From: DATMNI01 sp963817515 | GTDB lineage: Bacteria; Acidobacteriota; Terriglobia; Bryobacterales; Bryobacteraceae | Direction: 5' to 3' | Assembly (NCBI GenBank): GCA_963817515.1 | Contig: CAWFPJ010000023.1 | Span: forward strand, 744,001 to 808,000 | Length of the DNA: 64,000 nucleotides | Part shown: in pieces, positions 37,601 through 46,495 of the stretch | How positions within the stretch are numbered: the stretch's first letter is position 1 | How the letters are laid out: each line of letters starts with the position of its first letter | Position numbers and translations under genes: made by a program | The notes under the pieces: generated by a model | Told to the model about the DNA's origin: nothing | Databases searched by the model: none | Seen by the model: only the letters and a program-made list of their open reading frames with translations

Positions 37601-39017
37601 GACTGGCGGAGCCCCCGCCTATGGCCTTCACGACCGCGGTCAGATTGTTGGGCTGAATCTGCAGCACGCGGTTATTGGTGGTGGTCCATGAGACCAGACG
37701 GTCCGTGAGCAAGGCTCCGGTGGATGTTGCGGGGGCCGCGGTCAGCGCCAACGTCTGGCCCAGGTTTAGCGTAATGGCCGCGCCCGGCGCCACGCCCGCG
37801 CCGCTTAGAACCACCGACGCCACCGGCAGGCGCAGCGTAGGGCCGCCTCCGCCGGGAGTGTACTGCAGCGCGCCGCCTTCGAAATTCTGCCGGACGTCGC
37901 CGCTGGTAAGAGAAAACTGTTCACCCGTAGGCAGCCCTAAGGTGCCGGCCGCGCCGCCGTTGGCGACATACAAATCGTAAATCGGTTCAAGAACACTGAA
38001 GACCTTGCCATTGTTCGGTCCCGACGTAATGCTGTAGATCCCGCCATTGGAATAGGCTTGGGAGGTGGCTGTAGTTCCGGTGGTGCCGGTAATCACGGGC
38101 GCGGTGACGGCGGTCTCCACATCCACGGGCCGGCCCAGACCGGAGATGCCGCCCTGTTTGGTCCACTCCGTGAAAAACAACAGCCGGATAGTGAAGCCGG
38201 TTCCTGTGGCTAGAGGCGCGTGGTAGGCAAACAGGGCGTAGTTCTTATCGAATATGTCGTATTGGCAGCTATTGGCAGGATCAAAGGCCGGACAGGATTG
38301 GGTATCCATCAGCGGTAAGCCGGCGGTGGCCGCACCCACGGAAGTGTAATAAGTATAGATGTCGCCCAGAAGCTGGACGATGACAATCGAGGTGCCATCG
38401 GTAGGCTGCGAAGCCGTTGGGCTGACGGTAGCCAGCGCCAGCTTTGCCGAGGAGTTCTTATCGGTGAACTCCTGCACGTAGCCCGTGGTTCCGAGACGCT
38501 TGACGATCCCAACCGGCGGCAGCAAAACCAGGTTAAAAAAGCCATTGCGGAAGAACGCCGAGATGAAGGCGTTTTGCAGGCTTGGCGTAGGCGCGCCCGT
38601 GCCTACGTCAAGAGGCACCGTCAGCGTGATGGTCGCGGATGCGGTCAAATTGCTGCCATCGAGAGTCTGAACCGTGACTTTGACGCTTTGAGCCACGGTG
38701 ATCACCGATGGAGCCGTGTACGTATTAATGGAGATCCCGGTCGATGGATCTGACACCGTGGTACTGGGACCGGCGACCGCTCCGGCCACGGTCGGGCTGA
38801 AGGTCCAGACCACATTCGAGTTGGTGGCATTTTGCACCAGAGCCGTGAGTGTTGCGGTCTGGCCGGGCAGGAGACTGCTGGGGTTGGCGCCGAGAGTCAC
38901 GCTGGTCTTCTGCTGCGCTTGCAGGCCGCCAGCCAGCACGCAAAACAGCAGGATCCGAAGGGAAATATATAGGGACCGGTTGAGGCGCACGAATAACCTG
39001 ATCTTAATATGTACCAA
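34649..39017 (-). CDS. Giant secreted protein: LGFP repeats, inactive C39-like domain, Big-1 module, TIGR03437 domain; one frameshift
   Basis: A secreted protein of ~1455 residues once a single extra base near 36966-36975 is discounted; before it the frame reads LILARYNALGG and after it GAFGMPVSDEIVTGGLHQQ, a continuous LGFP repeat. Order: signal peptide (LRILLFCVLAGGLQA), Ig-like region, several LGFP repeats (AGTLGLPTGEQFSLTSGDVR, QNFEGGALQY), a Big-1-like module (PVVGARVVFQASPGA), a peptidase C39-like domain around 35770-36240, and a C-terminal TIGR03437 domain ending MSNSVRVAIQ. In the C39-like domain the catalytic Cys position is Ala (TIGQKGALLTAVASIL), while His (GGHFVVATG) and Asp (IVIQDPNP) remain. 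The start is TTG at 39017 or GTG at 38990. LGFP repeats bind cell-wall polymers in other bacteria, so surface attachment is a reasonable guess. Confidence 0.75.
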
Positions 39018-39059
39018 ACCCTACGCCCGAATCAGAGTTGCTCGGAGCACGATCTCAGA

Positions 39060-39108
39060 CCGCCGGTGGTGCCAAAGACACCGGCGGCGAAGACCGCCGG
39101 CGTTACCT
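39060..39108. repeat. REP-like palindromic unit
   Basis: CCGGCGG-CGAAGA-CCGCCGG (39081-39100) followed by CGTTACC, preceded by a further inverted arm CCGCCGGTG (39060-39068) that pairs with CACCGGCGG (39079-39087). It is the same family as the units at 10443, 44954 and 56301. It lies in the 112-base gap between the giant secreted protein and the glycosyltransferase. Confidence 0.75.
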
Positions 39109-39129
39109 GCGTCTCAGCGTCTCTGCGAT

Positions 39130-40836
39130 TTAGCGGAGGTCGTAGACGTAAATGCAGTGATCGATGACGGCGGCCGGGGAAACACGCAGCGTCCACTCAT
39201 CGCCGTTCTCCAGTCGGTGCTCTACCATGGCGTTGTGGTGAGCCAGCAAGTGCGCGCTGATGGCATACAGGCCGGGCGGAGGCTGGAAGGCCAGTTGCGA
39301 ATCTTCCACCACATTGACCGGCATGTCGTAGGCCGCGGGCGGGAAGGAGCCAAAGTAGGCAAGCTGGGCGGTGCGCCCCCGGGCATTGCGGTCCAGCCAT
39401 ACTTTGAGGGATTTGAGGCCTTCACCCCAATCGACGTTGCTGTCATCCAGCCAGGAGGTTCCGCAGGCGCTGCCGCCGTCGAACCCGATTTGGGACGGCT
39501 GGCTCAACAGGCACGCGGATTCATTAAAGTAGCTGAGTCCATCGGGATAGATTCCGGCAGCCGCAACCACCATCCACAGACTCAAGACGACAGCCAGGCC
39601 TTTGGCGGCGCGCACGGACGAGCGGAACAGTGCGGCAAGTGCGATGCCGCCCAGCAGATGCGCGAAGGGCAGGCAGGGGATGATGTAGCGGATTCCTATA
39701 TCGGCGGCCTTCCAGACGTGAATCAGCAAAAGCACTGCCGGCGGCAGCAGAAGAAACAACCGGTCGCGCATCGGGAAGGCCTTGGGGCGAAGTACGAAGT
39801 AGAGTCCGGCCGCGGCCAGCACAATGGCGGCCAGGGGCTCCTTCAGTAAATAGACGACGGCGAAGTAACTGGTGAACCGGGGAGCCACCCGGCCGGCCAT
39901 GAAGACCAGGTAGTTCGAATCGCGGTCCTGATTGACCAGGTTCATGCCTGCGATGTAGGCCGCGGGAGATTGGAAGCGGTAGACGATCCAGACAACGGCG
40001 AGGGCGATGGCTCCCATGCACAGCAAGGGCGGCACGGCGGTGAGAGCCTGGCGAAAGTCGAAACCGGACTGCGCTATGCCGGCGTGGCAGTTCTTGAATT
40101 TCTTTCCGCTGCCGCATGGGCAGAGCTCATCGGGCGCAGTCTTTTGCACAGCGCGCCGGCCCCGTACCGCAAACAGAAGCACCGCGGCGATGGGGACGGC
40201 TGCGACCGATGAGAACTTGGTGCAGAGGAGAAGGCCTAGCGCGATGCCGCAGAAGACCAGCGCGCGCGGCCTGGGGGAGCGCGCGTACTGCCAGAGACAG
40301 AAGAGGAAGAGGAGCGTGAATGCGGCCAGCCCGACATCGAGCGTAACCAGATAGGAGTGGGCCAGGATGGTGGGGTCGAGCGTAAACAGGAAAAGGGCGC
40401 AGAGGCCGGCCAGTTCGCCGGCGAGTTGCCGGCCCCAGAGGTAGATCACCACGGCAGCCATCACTCCGACGAACATCATGGGGAGGCGCGCCCATTGGAG
40501 GGCGCGGTCCAGCCCGGCGGTCACCAGGATGTGGGTACCGGCAGCCCACTGCCATTCGGATGCTCCGTTGAGAAGATCGCGGGCGTGAGGCGTGTCGGGC
40601 CAGCGGGCCCCGGCCCACGTGAGGAAGAGGCCGCTCAAGGCTTTGAGGAGCGGGGGATGCTGAGGGTTGACCGTGAGGGCGCCTTTCTGAACATATGCGA
40701 CGCCGGACGCGATATCGCCGGGCTCATCCCATGCTGGAGACTTACCGCGGCTGGCAAAGAAGAGCTGGAGAAAAAAGATGGAAATAAGTGCGGCAGCGAT
40801 TGCAAATGGCCATCGTGAACGGATGGTCTGCGACAT
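39130..40836 (-). CDS. GT-C-type membrane glycosyltransferase (PMT-like) with inserted SEC-C zinc motif
   Basis: A 568-residue polytopic protein. The first TM helix (FAIAAALISIFFLQLFFA) is followed by an extracytoplasmic loop with SPAWDEPGDIASGVAYVQKG and NPQHPPLLKALSGLFL. Asp-Glu in that loop and the P-H-P-P-L segment match ArnT/PMT-like (GT83/GT39) enzymes that use lipid-linked sugars. About ten more TM helices follow, then a C-terminal soluble domain (ACGTSWLDDSNVDWGEGLKSLKVW). Between TM helices, residues ~236-251 (DELCPCGSGKKFKNCH: C239, C241, C250, H251) form a complete SEC-C zinc-binding motif, normally seen in SecA and small nucleic-acid or chaperone-linked proteins. By topology it should be on a cytoplasmic loop. 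Confidence 0.85.
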   Translation of the reverse strand: MSQTIRSRWPFAIAAALISIFFLQLFFASRGKSPAWDEPGDIASGVAYVQKGALTVNPQHPPLLKALSGLFLTWAGARWPDTPHARDLLNGASEWQWAAGTHILVTAGLDRALQWARLPMMFVGVMAAVVIYLWGRQLAGELAGLCALFLFTLDPTILAHSYLVTLDVGLAAFTLLFLFCLWQYARSPRPRALVFCGIALGLLLCTKFSSVAAVPIAAVLLFAVRGRRAVQKTAPDELCPCGSGKKFKNCHAGIAQSGFDFRQALTAVPPLLCMGAIALAVVWIVYRFQSPAAYIAGMNLVNQDRDSNYLVFMAGRVAPRFTSYFAVVYLLKEPLAAIVLAAAGLYFVLRPKAFPMRDRLFLLLPPAVLLLIHVWKAADIGIRYIIPCLPFAHLLGGIALAALFRSSVRAAKGLAVVLSLWMVVAAAGIYPDGLSYFNESACLLSQPSQIGFDGGSACGTSWLDDSNVDWGEGLKSLKVWLDRNARGRTAQLAYFGSFPPAAYDMPVNVVEDSQLAFQPPPGLYAISAHLLAHHNAMVEHRLENGDEWTLRVSPAAVIDHCIYVYDLR

Positions 40837-40892
40837 AGCCGGATCGTACCATGCGGCTTGACGTTTTCATGGCTTTCGGGGCTGGCACCGGG

Positions 40893-41669
40893 TCAGATGG
40901 TCATGGCCATAAACCCGCCATCCACCCGAAGAATGGTCCCCGTCACGAACGCGGAGGCGCGCCGCGCGGCAAGATACACTGCAGCTCCCACCAGTTCGTC
41001 GGCTTCCCCGAACCGCTTCATGGGCGTGTGCCCGATGATGCTGGCCACGCGTTCCGCCGTGAGCACTTTGCGATTCTGCTCCGCCGGAAAGAAGCCCGGC
41101 AGAATCGCGTTGACCCGCACATTGTTCGGCGCCAGTTCGCGCGCCAGAAAATGCGTGATCTGGTTGACCCCGGCCTTGGCCACGCCATAAGTGAAAACCT
41201 TGGAAAGCGGCGGGCCCGAAGATACCGATGTGATGTTGATGATGGACCCGCCGTTCCCGGCATCCACCATGGCCTTGCCGAAAACCTGGCATGCGAGGAA
41301 GACGCTTTTGAGGTCAATATCCAGAATCCGATGCCACTCCTCTTCGCTGATTTCGAAGAAGGGTGTGGCTGAGTTCACGCCCGCGGCATTGATCAGAATG
41401 TCCACGCGGCCGAACCGTTCAAGCACCGTGGCCAGCACCTTCTGAAGATCGGCTTTGCTGGTGGCATCGCACCGAATCCCGATTGCCTGCCCGCCTTTTT
41501 CCGCAATGGCCGCAGCCCGCGCGTCGGCATGTTCCTGGGTTCGCCCCGCGATAGCAATCCTGGCCCCGGCACGCGCCAAACCCTCAGCCATCGCCCCGGC
41601 CAGCACTCCACCGCCGCCAATTACAACCGCCACATCATCAGCTAAAGAAAAGAGTCCGTCATCCGGCAT
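40893..41669 (-). CDS. SDR-family oxidoreductase, possibly D-mannonate oxidoreductase-like
   Basis: A 258-residue classical short-chain dehydrogenase. The nucleotide-binding loop is the variant IGGGGVLAGAMA (residues 17-28), the NAAG motif is at residues 94-97, and the catalytic residues are S148, Y161 and K165 (ITSVSSGPP, TYGVAKAG). The C-terminus NVRVNAILPGFFPAEQNR and TGTILRVDGG is typical. The length, the G-rich first loop and the FFPAEQNRK segment resemble SDR-type fructuronate/mannonate reductases, but no uxuA or uxaC neighbour is present, so the substrate is tentative. The KDG dehydratase-like gene at 49423 hints at uronate use elsewhere in the region. Confidence 0.85.
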   Translation of the reverse strand: MPDDGLFSLADDVAVVIGGGGVLAGAMAEGLARAGARIAIAGRTQEHADARAAAIAEKGGQAIGIRCDATSKADLQKVLATVLERFGRVDILINAAGVNSATPFFEISEEEWHRILDIDLKSVFLACQVFGKAMVDAGNGGSIINITSVSSGPPLSKVFTYGVAKAGVNQITHFLARELAPNNVRVNAILPGFFPAEQNRKVLTAERVASIIGHTPMKRFGEADELVGAAVYLAARRASAFVTGTILRVDGGFMAMTI

Positions 41670-41717
41670 GCCTTCGATAGTAACCCGCGGAGGGGGCGCA
41701 CGGAAGTTTTCGCGCGC

Positions 41718-41987
41718 TCAGGCCAGTTCGTCCAGCATGACTTCGTCAACATAGCACCAAGCCCAGGATTCGCCTGGTTCGATGGAGCGCACCAGGGGAT
41801 GTTTCACAGCGTGGAAGTGCTTGGTGGCGTGCCTGTTCTTGGAGGAATCGCAACATCCAACGTGCCCGCATGTCAGACAGAGCCGCAGGTGCACCCAGGT
41901 GTCGCCAGTCTTGAGGCATTCTTCGCAGCCCTTCTTATTCGTACGCTTGATCTTGATCTGATCCAGATGTTGGCAGGCTTCACTCAT
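41718..41987 (-). CDS. UBP-type zinc finger protein
   Basis: An 89-residue protein consisting of one ZnF-UBP (BUZ) domain: CQHLDQIKIK, CEECLKTGDTWVHLRLCLTCGHVGCCD, KNRHATKHFHAVKHPLVRSIEPGESWAWCYVDE. The Cys/His ligands of the eukaryotic domain (which binds the C-terminus of ubiquitin) are present. Stand-alone bacterial copies are widespread and their role is unknown. It lies between the SDR gene and the divergent tmk, with no obvious functional partner. Confidence 0.88.
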   Translation of the reverse strand: MSEACQHLDQIKIKRTNKKGCEECLKTGDTWVHLRLCLTCGHVGCCDSSKNRHATKHFHAVKHPLVRSIEPGESWAWCYVDEVMLDELA

Positions 41988-42121
41988 ACCGTTCAGTGTC
42001 GCAAAGACTTTGGCGCGGCGGCAATTCGCACCCGCCGATTCGTTGAGGACGGCGCCGCCCGTTACAATAACAGTACGCTTCGGGCCTGTCCGTGCCCAAG
42101 TGATCGCCGACTTCGATTCGC

Positions 42122-42766
42122 GTGCCTGTGAAACAACAAGGTCTCTTTATCACTTTTGAAGGCATGGACGGTTCCGGCAAGACCACCCAGATGCATCGCC
42201 TTGCCGGCCGCCTGCGGGGCATGGGCCGGACCGTGCTCGAAACCGCGGAACCCGGGGGACCGCCCATCGCTATGACGATCCGGCGGATTCTGCTGGATTC
42301 AGCCAATCAGGAGCTTAGCCCGGCCGCCGAGGTCCTGCTCTACTTTGCCTCTCGCGCCCAGAACGTGGATGAGTGGATAACGCCCGCGCTGGCCCGCGGC
42401 GAGATCGTGCTGGCCGACCGGTTCACGGACTCTTCACTGGTCTACCAGGGCTACGGACGGGGCCTGGGCGCGGCTGCCGTGGAGGCACTGGACGGCATCG
42501 CCTGCCGCGGCTTGAAGCCGCACCTGACCATACTGGTGGATGTGGATGCCGAAGCCAGCCTGGCCCGCGCCCGCGCCCGCAACCTGGCCGAGCCGCATTG
42601 CGAAACCCGTATGGACGACCAGTCGCTTGAATTCCACCGCAAGGTCTACGATGCCTACCATGCCCTGGCGGCGCGCGAACCGGAACGCGTCAAACTGGTG
42701 AACGGCCGGCTCGGGATGGACGCCATTGAACAGGAAATCTGGAACATTGTGAGCGGTTATGTTTGA
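42122..42766 (+). CDS. tmk: Thymidylate kinase
   Basis: A 214-residue kinase that phosphorylates dTMP to dTDP. P-loop FEGMDGSGKTTQ, the DRF motif LADRFTDSSLVYQG, and the lid region ARARARNLAEPHCETRMDDQ are seen. The GTG at 42122 is the first codon; a second GTG two codons later is equally possible, and neither has a clear ribosome site. The stop overlaps the holB start by eight bases (42759-42766), a common tmk-holB pairing. Confidence 0.95.
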   Translation: MPVKQQGLFITFEGMDGSGKTTQMHRLAGRLRGMGRTVLETAEPGGPPIAMTIRRILLDSANQELSPAAEVLLYFASRAQNVDEWITPALARGEIVLADRFTDSSLVYQGYGRGLGAAAVEALDGIACRGLKPHLTILVDVDAEASLARARARNLAEPHCETRMDDQSLEFHRKVYDAYHALAAREPERVKLVNGRLGMDAIEQEIWNIVSGYV

Positions 42767-43787
42767 AGACTTCTGGGGCAACCCGCAGGTGGTGCAGGCG
42801 CTGGAGCAGATGATCCAGCAGGACCGCCTGTCGCAAACCCTGCTCTTTTCGGGCCCCGAGGGCGTTGGCAAAGCTACGCTTGCGCGGCGGCTGGGCGCGC
42901 GCTTGCTGGGCCACCCGGAGCGGATCGAACAAGACGACCTGGGCCGCCCGGAAAACCTGGAGGCCGTGGCCGCGCGCGAAAGGCTACCGTCGGAAAAGCG
43001 TAATGACGACCCACTGCTCTTCGCCACGCACCCGGATTTCGTCACCTTCCCGCCGGATGGGCCGATGCGCCAGATCTCCATCCAGCAGACGCGCCTGCTG
43101 AAAGAGCGCGCCCAGTTTCTGCCGCACCAGGGCAGCCGGCGTATCTTCCTGATCGACCATGTGGACCGCGCCAATGACCAGGCCGCCAATTCGCTGCTCA
43201 AGACGCTCGAAGAGCCGCCCAACCACCTGATCGTGATCATGACGGCTGAAAATGCCTACGACCTGCTGCCGACGATACGCTCGCGCGCCGTGCCGTTTCA
43301 CTTCACTCCGCTTTCGCGCGACGCGATGCAGCAGTTCGTTCAGGCGCGCGGCCTGGACCAGCCGGAGCGCCGCGTAGCGTTGGCCGCCGGAAGCCCCGGC
43401 CTGGCCATGTCGCTTGACCTGGAAGCTTACGACAAGCGCCGCGCGGCCATGCTGGTGCTGCTGAAAGTGGCGGCGGGGGCGGCCCCGTTCGGCGCCTGGG
43501 TGCCGGTTTCTGAAACCATCGGCCGCAGCAAGAGCGAGAAGCTGGATCTGTATCTCAAGGTGCTGTACGAATTGCTGCGCGACCTGCTGATCCTGAACCA
43601 GAGCGGCGCGGAGATTCGAAACCAGGACATCCGCCGCGACCTGGAAGCGCTGGCCGCCAAGGTGCAGTTTTCGTGGATTCGCAAAGCCGTGAAACAGGTG
43701 GATGAGATCGCGGAACTGATCCGCCGCAATATCCAGAAGACCATCGCGCTGGATGCGCTGATTATCGAACTGCGGTCTAACGACTAA
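42759..43787 (+). CDS. holB: DNA polymerase III delta' subunit
   Basis: A 342-residue clamp-loader ATPase-like subunit. N-terminal GNPQVVQALEQMIQQDRLSQTLLFSGPEGVGKATLARRL contains a P-loop-like GPEGVGKAT; many delta' subunits have degenerate ATP sites. The segment QAANSLLKTLEEPPNHLIVIMTAENAYDLLPTIRSRA includes the SRC-like arginine finger motif, here SRA. The middle lacks the zinc-binding Cys cluster seen in E. coli delta'. The C-terminal helical collar domain is present. It overlaps tmk and converges with the broken ThDP enzyme gene. Confidence 0.9.
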   Translation: MFEDFWGNPQVVQALEQMIQQDRLSQTLLFSGPEGVGKATLARRLGARLLGHPERIEQDDLGRPENLEAVAARERLPSEKRNDDPLLFATHPDFVTFPPDGPMRQISIQQTRLLKERAQFLPHQGSRRIFLIDHVDRANDQAANSLLKTLEEPPNHLIVIMTAENAYDLLPTIRSRAVPFHFTPLSRDAMQQFVQARGLDQPERRVALAAGSPGLAMSLDLEAYDKRRAAMLVLLKVAAGAAPFGAWVPVSETIGRSKSEKLDLYLKVLYELLRDLLILNQSGAEIRNQDIRRDLEALAAKVQFSWIRKAVKQVDEIAELIRRNIQKTIALDALIIELRSND

Positions 43788-43797
43788 CGCATCGGGG

Positions 43798-45466
43798 CTA
43801 ACGCTTCTTTCCCGCAATCTGCCAATCCGTGAACGGAGATCGCACGCCCCGGATCTTCACGTTTAAGCAGTAGGGTATGCCGGAGGCGAAGGCGCGGCCG
43901 AGCGCGGGGCGCACCTGATCCAGCCGTTCAATGGTTTCGCCGCCGCCGCCGAAAGCCTGCATGACCAGATCGTAGCGGGCCGATTGCAACTCGCAAGCCA
44001 CCGTCGGCTGGTTCGGCACTGCGAACGATTGCAATTCGCGCTCCAGGCCCCAACCCGCATCATTGCCCACGATCACCACGATGGGGAGCTTGTGGCGGAC
44101 GGCGGTATCCATCTCGGCCAGATAAAAGCCCACTGCGCCGTCTCCGGTGATGGCTGCCACCGGGCGTCGGGGATGCGCCAGTTGCAGTGCGATGGCGTTG
44201 GGCAGCGACGCACCGATGGTGCCCAGCGGACCCAGGCGCAGCCAACCGCCGGCGTGCCGCGCGGGGAGCATGGCACGGCCCCAGTGGGCGAAATCGCCGC
44301 CATCCCAGGAATAGAGAATATCGGGCGGAAGCGCCTGACTGAGTTCGCGAAAAAAGGCGGCCGGGTGCAGCGGCGACGAACCATCGCCTGCGGTTTCCGC
44401 AAGCCTGGAATTCCATTCGTCGCGCAGTGTGCGGACCCGGTGAAGCCACTCACCCGCCGGCCAGACTGCCGGCCCTGCCGCCTCTGTAAGGCTTTCGAGA
44501 GTGGTGCGCGCGTCGGCGCAGATAGCCAGGTCGAGTGGACGGTTGAGGCCCAGTTCCTGCGGGTGAATATCCACCTGAATGAATTTGGCTTCGGGTGGAA
44601 ACAGGCGCGCGCCGCCCAGAGCCAGCCGATAGTCGATGCGCTTGCCCACCACCAGAAAAACATCGGCCTCACGGAAGACCGCATGGACGGCGTGGTTCAG
44701 CGCGGGGTCGGCATACCCCATGACCAGCGGGTGATCGTCCGGAACCGCCCCGCGCGCCATGGTGATGGTGTAAAGCGGGATATTGGTGCGGTCAATAAAT
44801 TCGCGCAGCGCGTGTTCCGCATGCGACCACCAAACGCCGCTGCCGGCGATGATCACGGGCCGCCGGGCGGAGCGGAGAAGGTCGATTGCGGTTCGCGCCG
44901 GACCCAAATGGTATCCGTCGGCCGCGGGCGTCTCCTGAGAGCGGGCCCGAAATCACCGGCGGCAAGACCGCCGGCGCTACCAGGAAATCCACGGGGATGG
45001 TGAGATGCACGGCGCCTTTGCGGCCGCTGTTGGCTTCCACATAGGCGCGCTGTAAATAGAATGGGATTTGCGCCGCGTTAGGAGCGGCCGCCGCCCACTT
45101 CACCACCGGGCGCGCCATCCCCACCTGGTCGATGTCCTGGAAGGCCTGGCGGTCGGCCAGCGTGCTGGCCCGCGATCCGCTGACCGCGATCAATGGACTG
45201 CCGGCCAGCATCGCGGTGGCAATTCCCGTCAGTGAGTTGGTATGGCCGGGCCCACCCGTTACCAGCGATAGCGCCGGCCGGCGATGAATCCGCGCCCAGG
45301 CGTCGGCCGCGTGGGTCACGCCGGATTCGTGCCGCATATCCACGATGCGCATCCGGTGGCGCGCCGCCGCCAGCAGTTCATTCAGATGATCGCCCACCAA
45401 AGTAAAAATGGTGTCGATCCCCAACTGCGCGGCGGTCTCCACAAACAGCTCGGCTCCGTTTGGCAT
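43798..45466 (-). pseudogene. ThDP-dependent enzyme (acetolactate synthase/benzoylformate decarboxylase-like), broken by a REP-like unit
   Basis: The N-terminal half (from 45466) has the ThDP-enzyme start GAELFVETAAQLGIDTIFTLVGD, catalytic Glu region VDMRHESGVTHAADAWAR and GGPGHTNSLTGIATAM. The second half, in another frame, has RPVIIAGSGVWWSHAEHALREF, and the C-terminal PP domain with AAITGDGAVGFYLAEMDTAV, NDAGWGLERELQ. The joint falls at ~44950-44980, where a palindromic REP-like unit replaces the expected linker after VHLTIPVDFLV. The downstream frame resumes at SQETPAADGYHLGPARTA, preceded by a stop (44953-44955). Span is one more than a multiple of three. All domains are otherwise intact, so inactivation, if real, is recent. 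The gene is probably not biosynthetic ilvB, as no ilvN or ilvC is near; oxalyl-CoA decarboxylase-like or benzoylformate decarboxylase-like activity is possible. Confidence 0.75.
44954..44981. repeat. REP-like palindromic unit inside the ThDP enzyme gene
   Basis: CACCGGCGG-CAAGA-CCGCCGGCG followed by CTACC: a hairpin with 7-bp perfect core and five-base loop, matching the family consensus found at 10443, 39079 and 56301. It lies at the point where the reading frame of the host gene breaks. Confidence 0.85.
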
Positions 45467-45488
45467 AGAACCGTCATGCTACTACAAT
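45460..45488 (+). promoter_or_regulatory. Putative galE promoter
   Basis: TTGGCA (45460-45465), a 17-base spacer and TACAAT (45483-45488). Transcription would begin around 45495, only ~10 bases before the GTG start of galE. The -35 lies at the start codon of the divergent ThDP enzyme gene. Confidence 0.5.
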
Positions 45489-45504
45489 CGAGTTCTAGAC
45501 CTTT

Positions 45505-46479
45505 GTGATTCCTCGAAAAATATTGGTTACGGGCGGGGCCGGCTACATCGGCTCGCACACAGTACGGATGCTGTTGCAGCAGGGGCACGACGTCACGGTG
45601 GTCGACAACCTCTCCACGGGCTATCGCCACAACGTGCCCGCCGACCGGCTGCACCAGCTGGATCTGGCCGACACCGAAGCGCTGGTCCAACTGCTGACCG
45701 AAAAGAAGTGCCAGGCCGTAATCCATTTCGCGGGGTTCATCGCGGTGGGGGAATCCATGCGTCAGCCGGCGCGTTATTTCGGCAACAATGTTTGCGCTTC
45801 GCTCTCGCTGCTGGATGCCATGGTGCGGGCCGGCGTCAAGCACATCGTGTTCTCTTCCACGGCGGCCGTTTATGGCAATCCCCACGCCACTCCGATCCTC
45901 GAAAGCTTTCCCATTCAGCCGGTGAACGCTTACGGCGAATCCAAGGTAATGGTGGAGACACTGCTGCGCTGGTTCGACGAGATTCACCACCTTACCAGCG
46001 TCTGCCTGCGCTACTTCAACGCATCGGGAGCCGACCCCGAAGGCGTTCTGGGCGAGGAGCACTCGCCTGAGACCCACCTGATTCCGCTGCTGCTGCGTGC
46101 CGTGAAGTCGGGCCAGCCGGCCACTATTTTCGGAGACGATTACGGGACCCCCGACGGCACCTGCATCCGCGACTACATCCACGTGTACGATCTGGCGCAG
46201 GCGCACATTCTGGCGCTGGAATATCTGATCGGGGGCGGCGCTTCGGAGAAGTTCAACGTCGGCACTGGAACCGGCCACAGCGTGATGGAGACCATCCGCG
46301 CGGTGGAGGAAGTGAGCGGCAGCAAGGTGCCTTACACGGTAGGTCCGCGCCGCGAGGGCGATCCGCCAAGTCTGGTGGCCGCCGCGGACAAACTGCGCCA
46401 GAAATTAGGCTGGACGCCGCAATACACCGATCTGCGAACCATCGTCCAGCACGCCTGGAACTTTGTCCGGAGCCGATAA
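45505..46479 (+). CDS. galE: UDP-glucose 4-epimerase
   Basis: A 324-residue extended SDR. It shows ILVTGGAGYIGSHTVRMLLQQGH (NAD-binding TGxxGxxG), VVDNLSTGYRHNVP, FSSTAAVYGNPH with the catalytic Ser/Thr, and YGESK (catalytic Tyr and Lys, within NAYGESKVMVE). The region GTPDGTCIRDYIHVYDLAQAH is the UDP-sugar site typical of GalE. It interconverts UDP-glucose and UDP-galactose for surface polymers. The start is GTG at 45505, just after the promoter. Confidence 0.95.
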   Translation: MIPRKILVTGGAGYIGSHTVRMLLQQGHDVTVVDNLSTGYRHNVPADRLHQLDLADTEALVQLLTEKKCQAVIHFAGFIAVGESMRQPARYFGNNVCASLSLLDAMVRAGVKHIVFSSTAAVYGNPHATPILESFPIQPVNAYGESKVMVETLLRWFDEIHHLTSVCLRYFNASGADPEGVLGEEHSPETHLIPLLLRAVKSGQPATIFGDDYGTPDGTCIRDYIHVYDLAQAHILALEYLIGGGASEKFNVGTGTGHSVMETIRAVEEVSGSKVPYTVGPRREGDPPSLVAAADKLRQKLGWTPQYTDLRTIVQHAWNFVRSR

Positions 46480-46495
46480 GAACCGAAGGCCGGCC

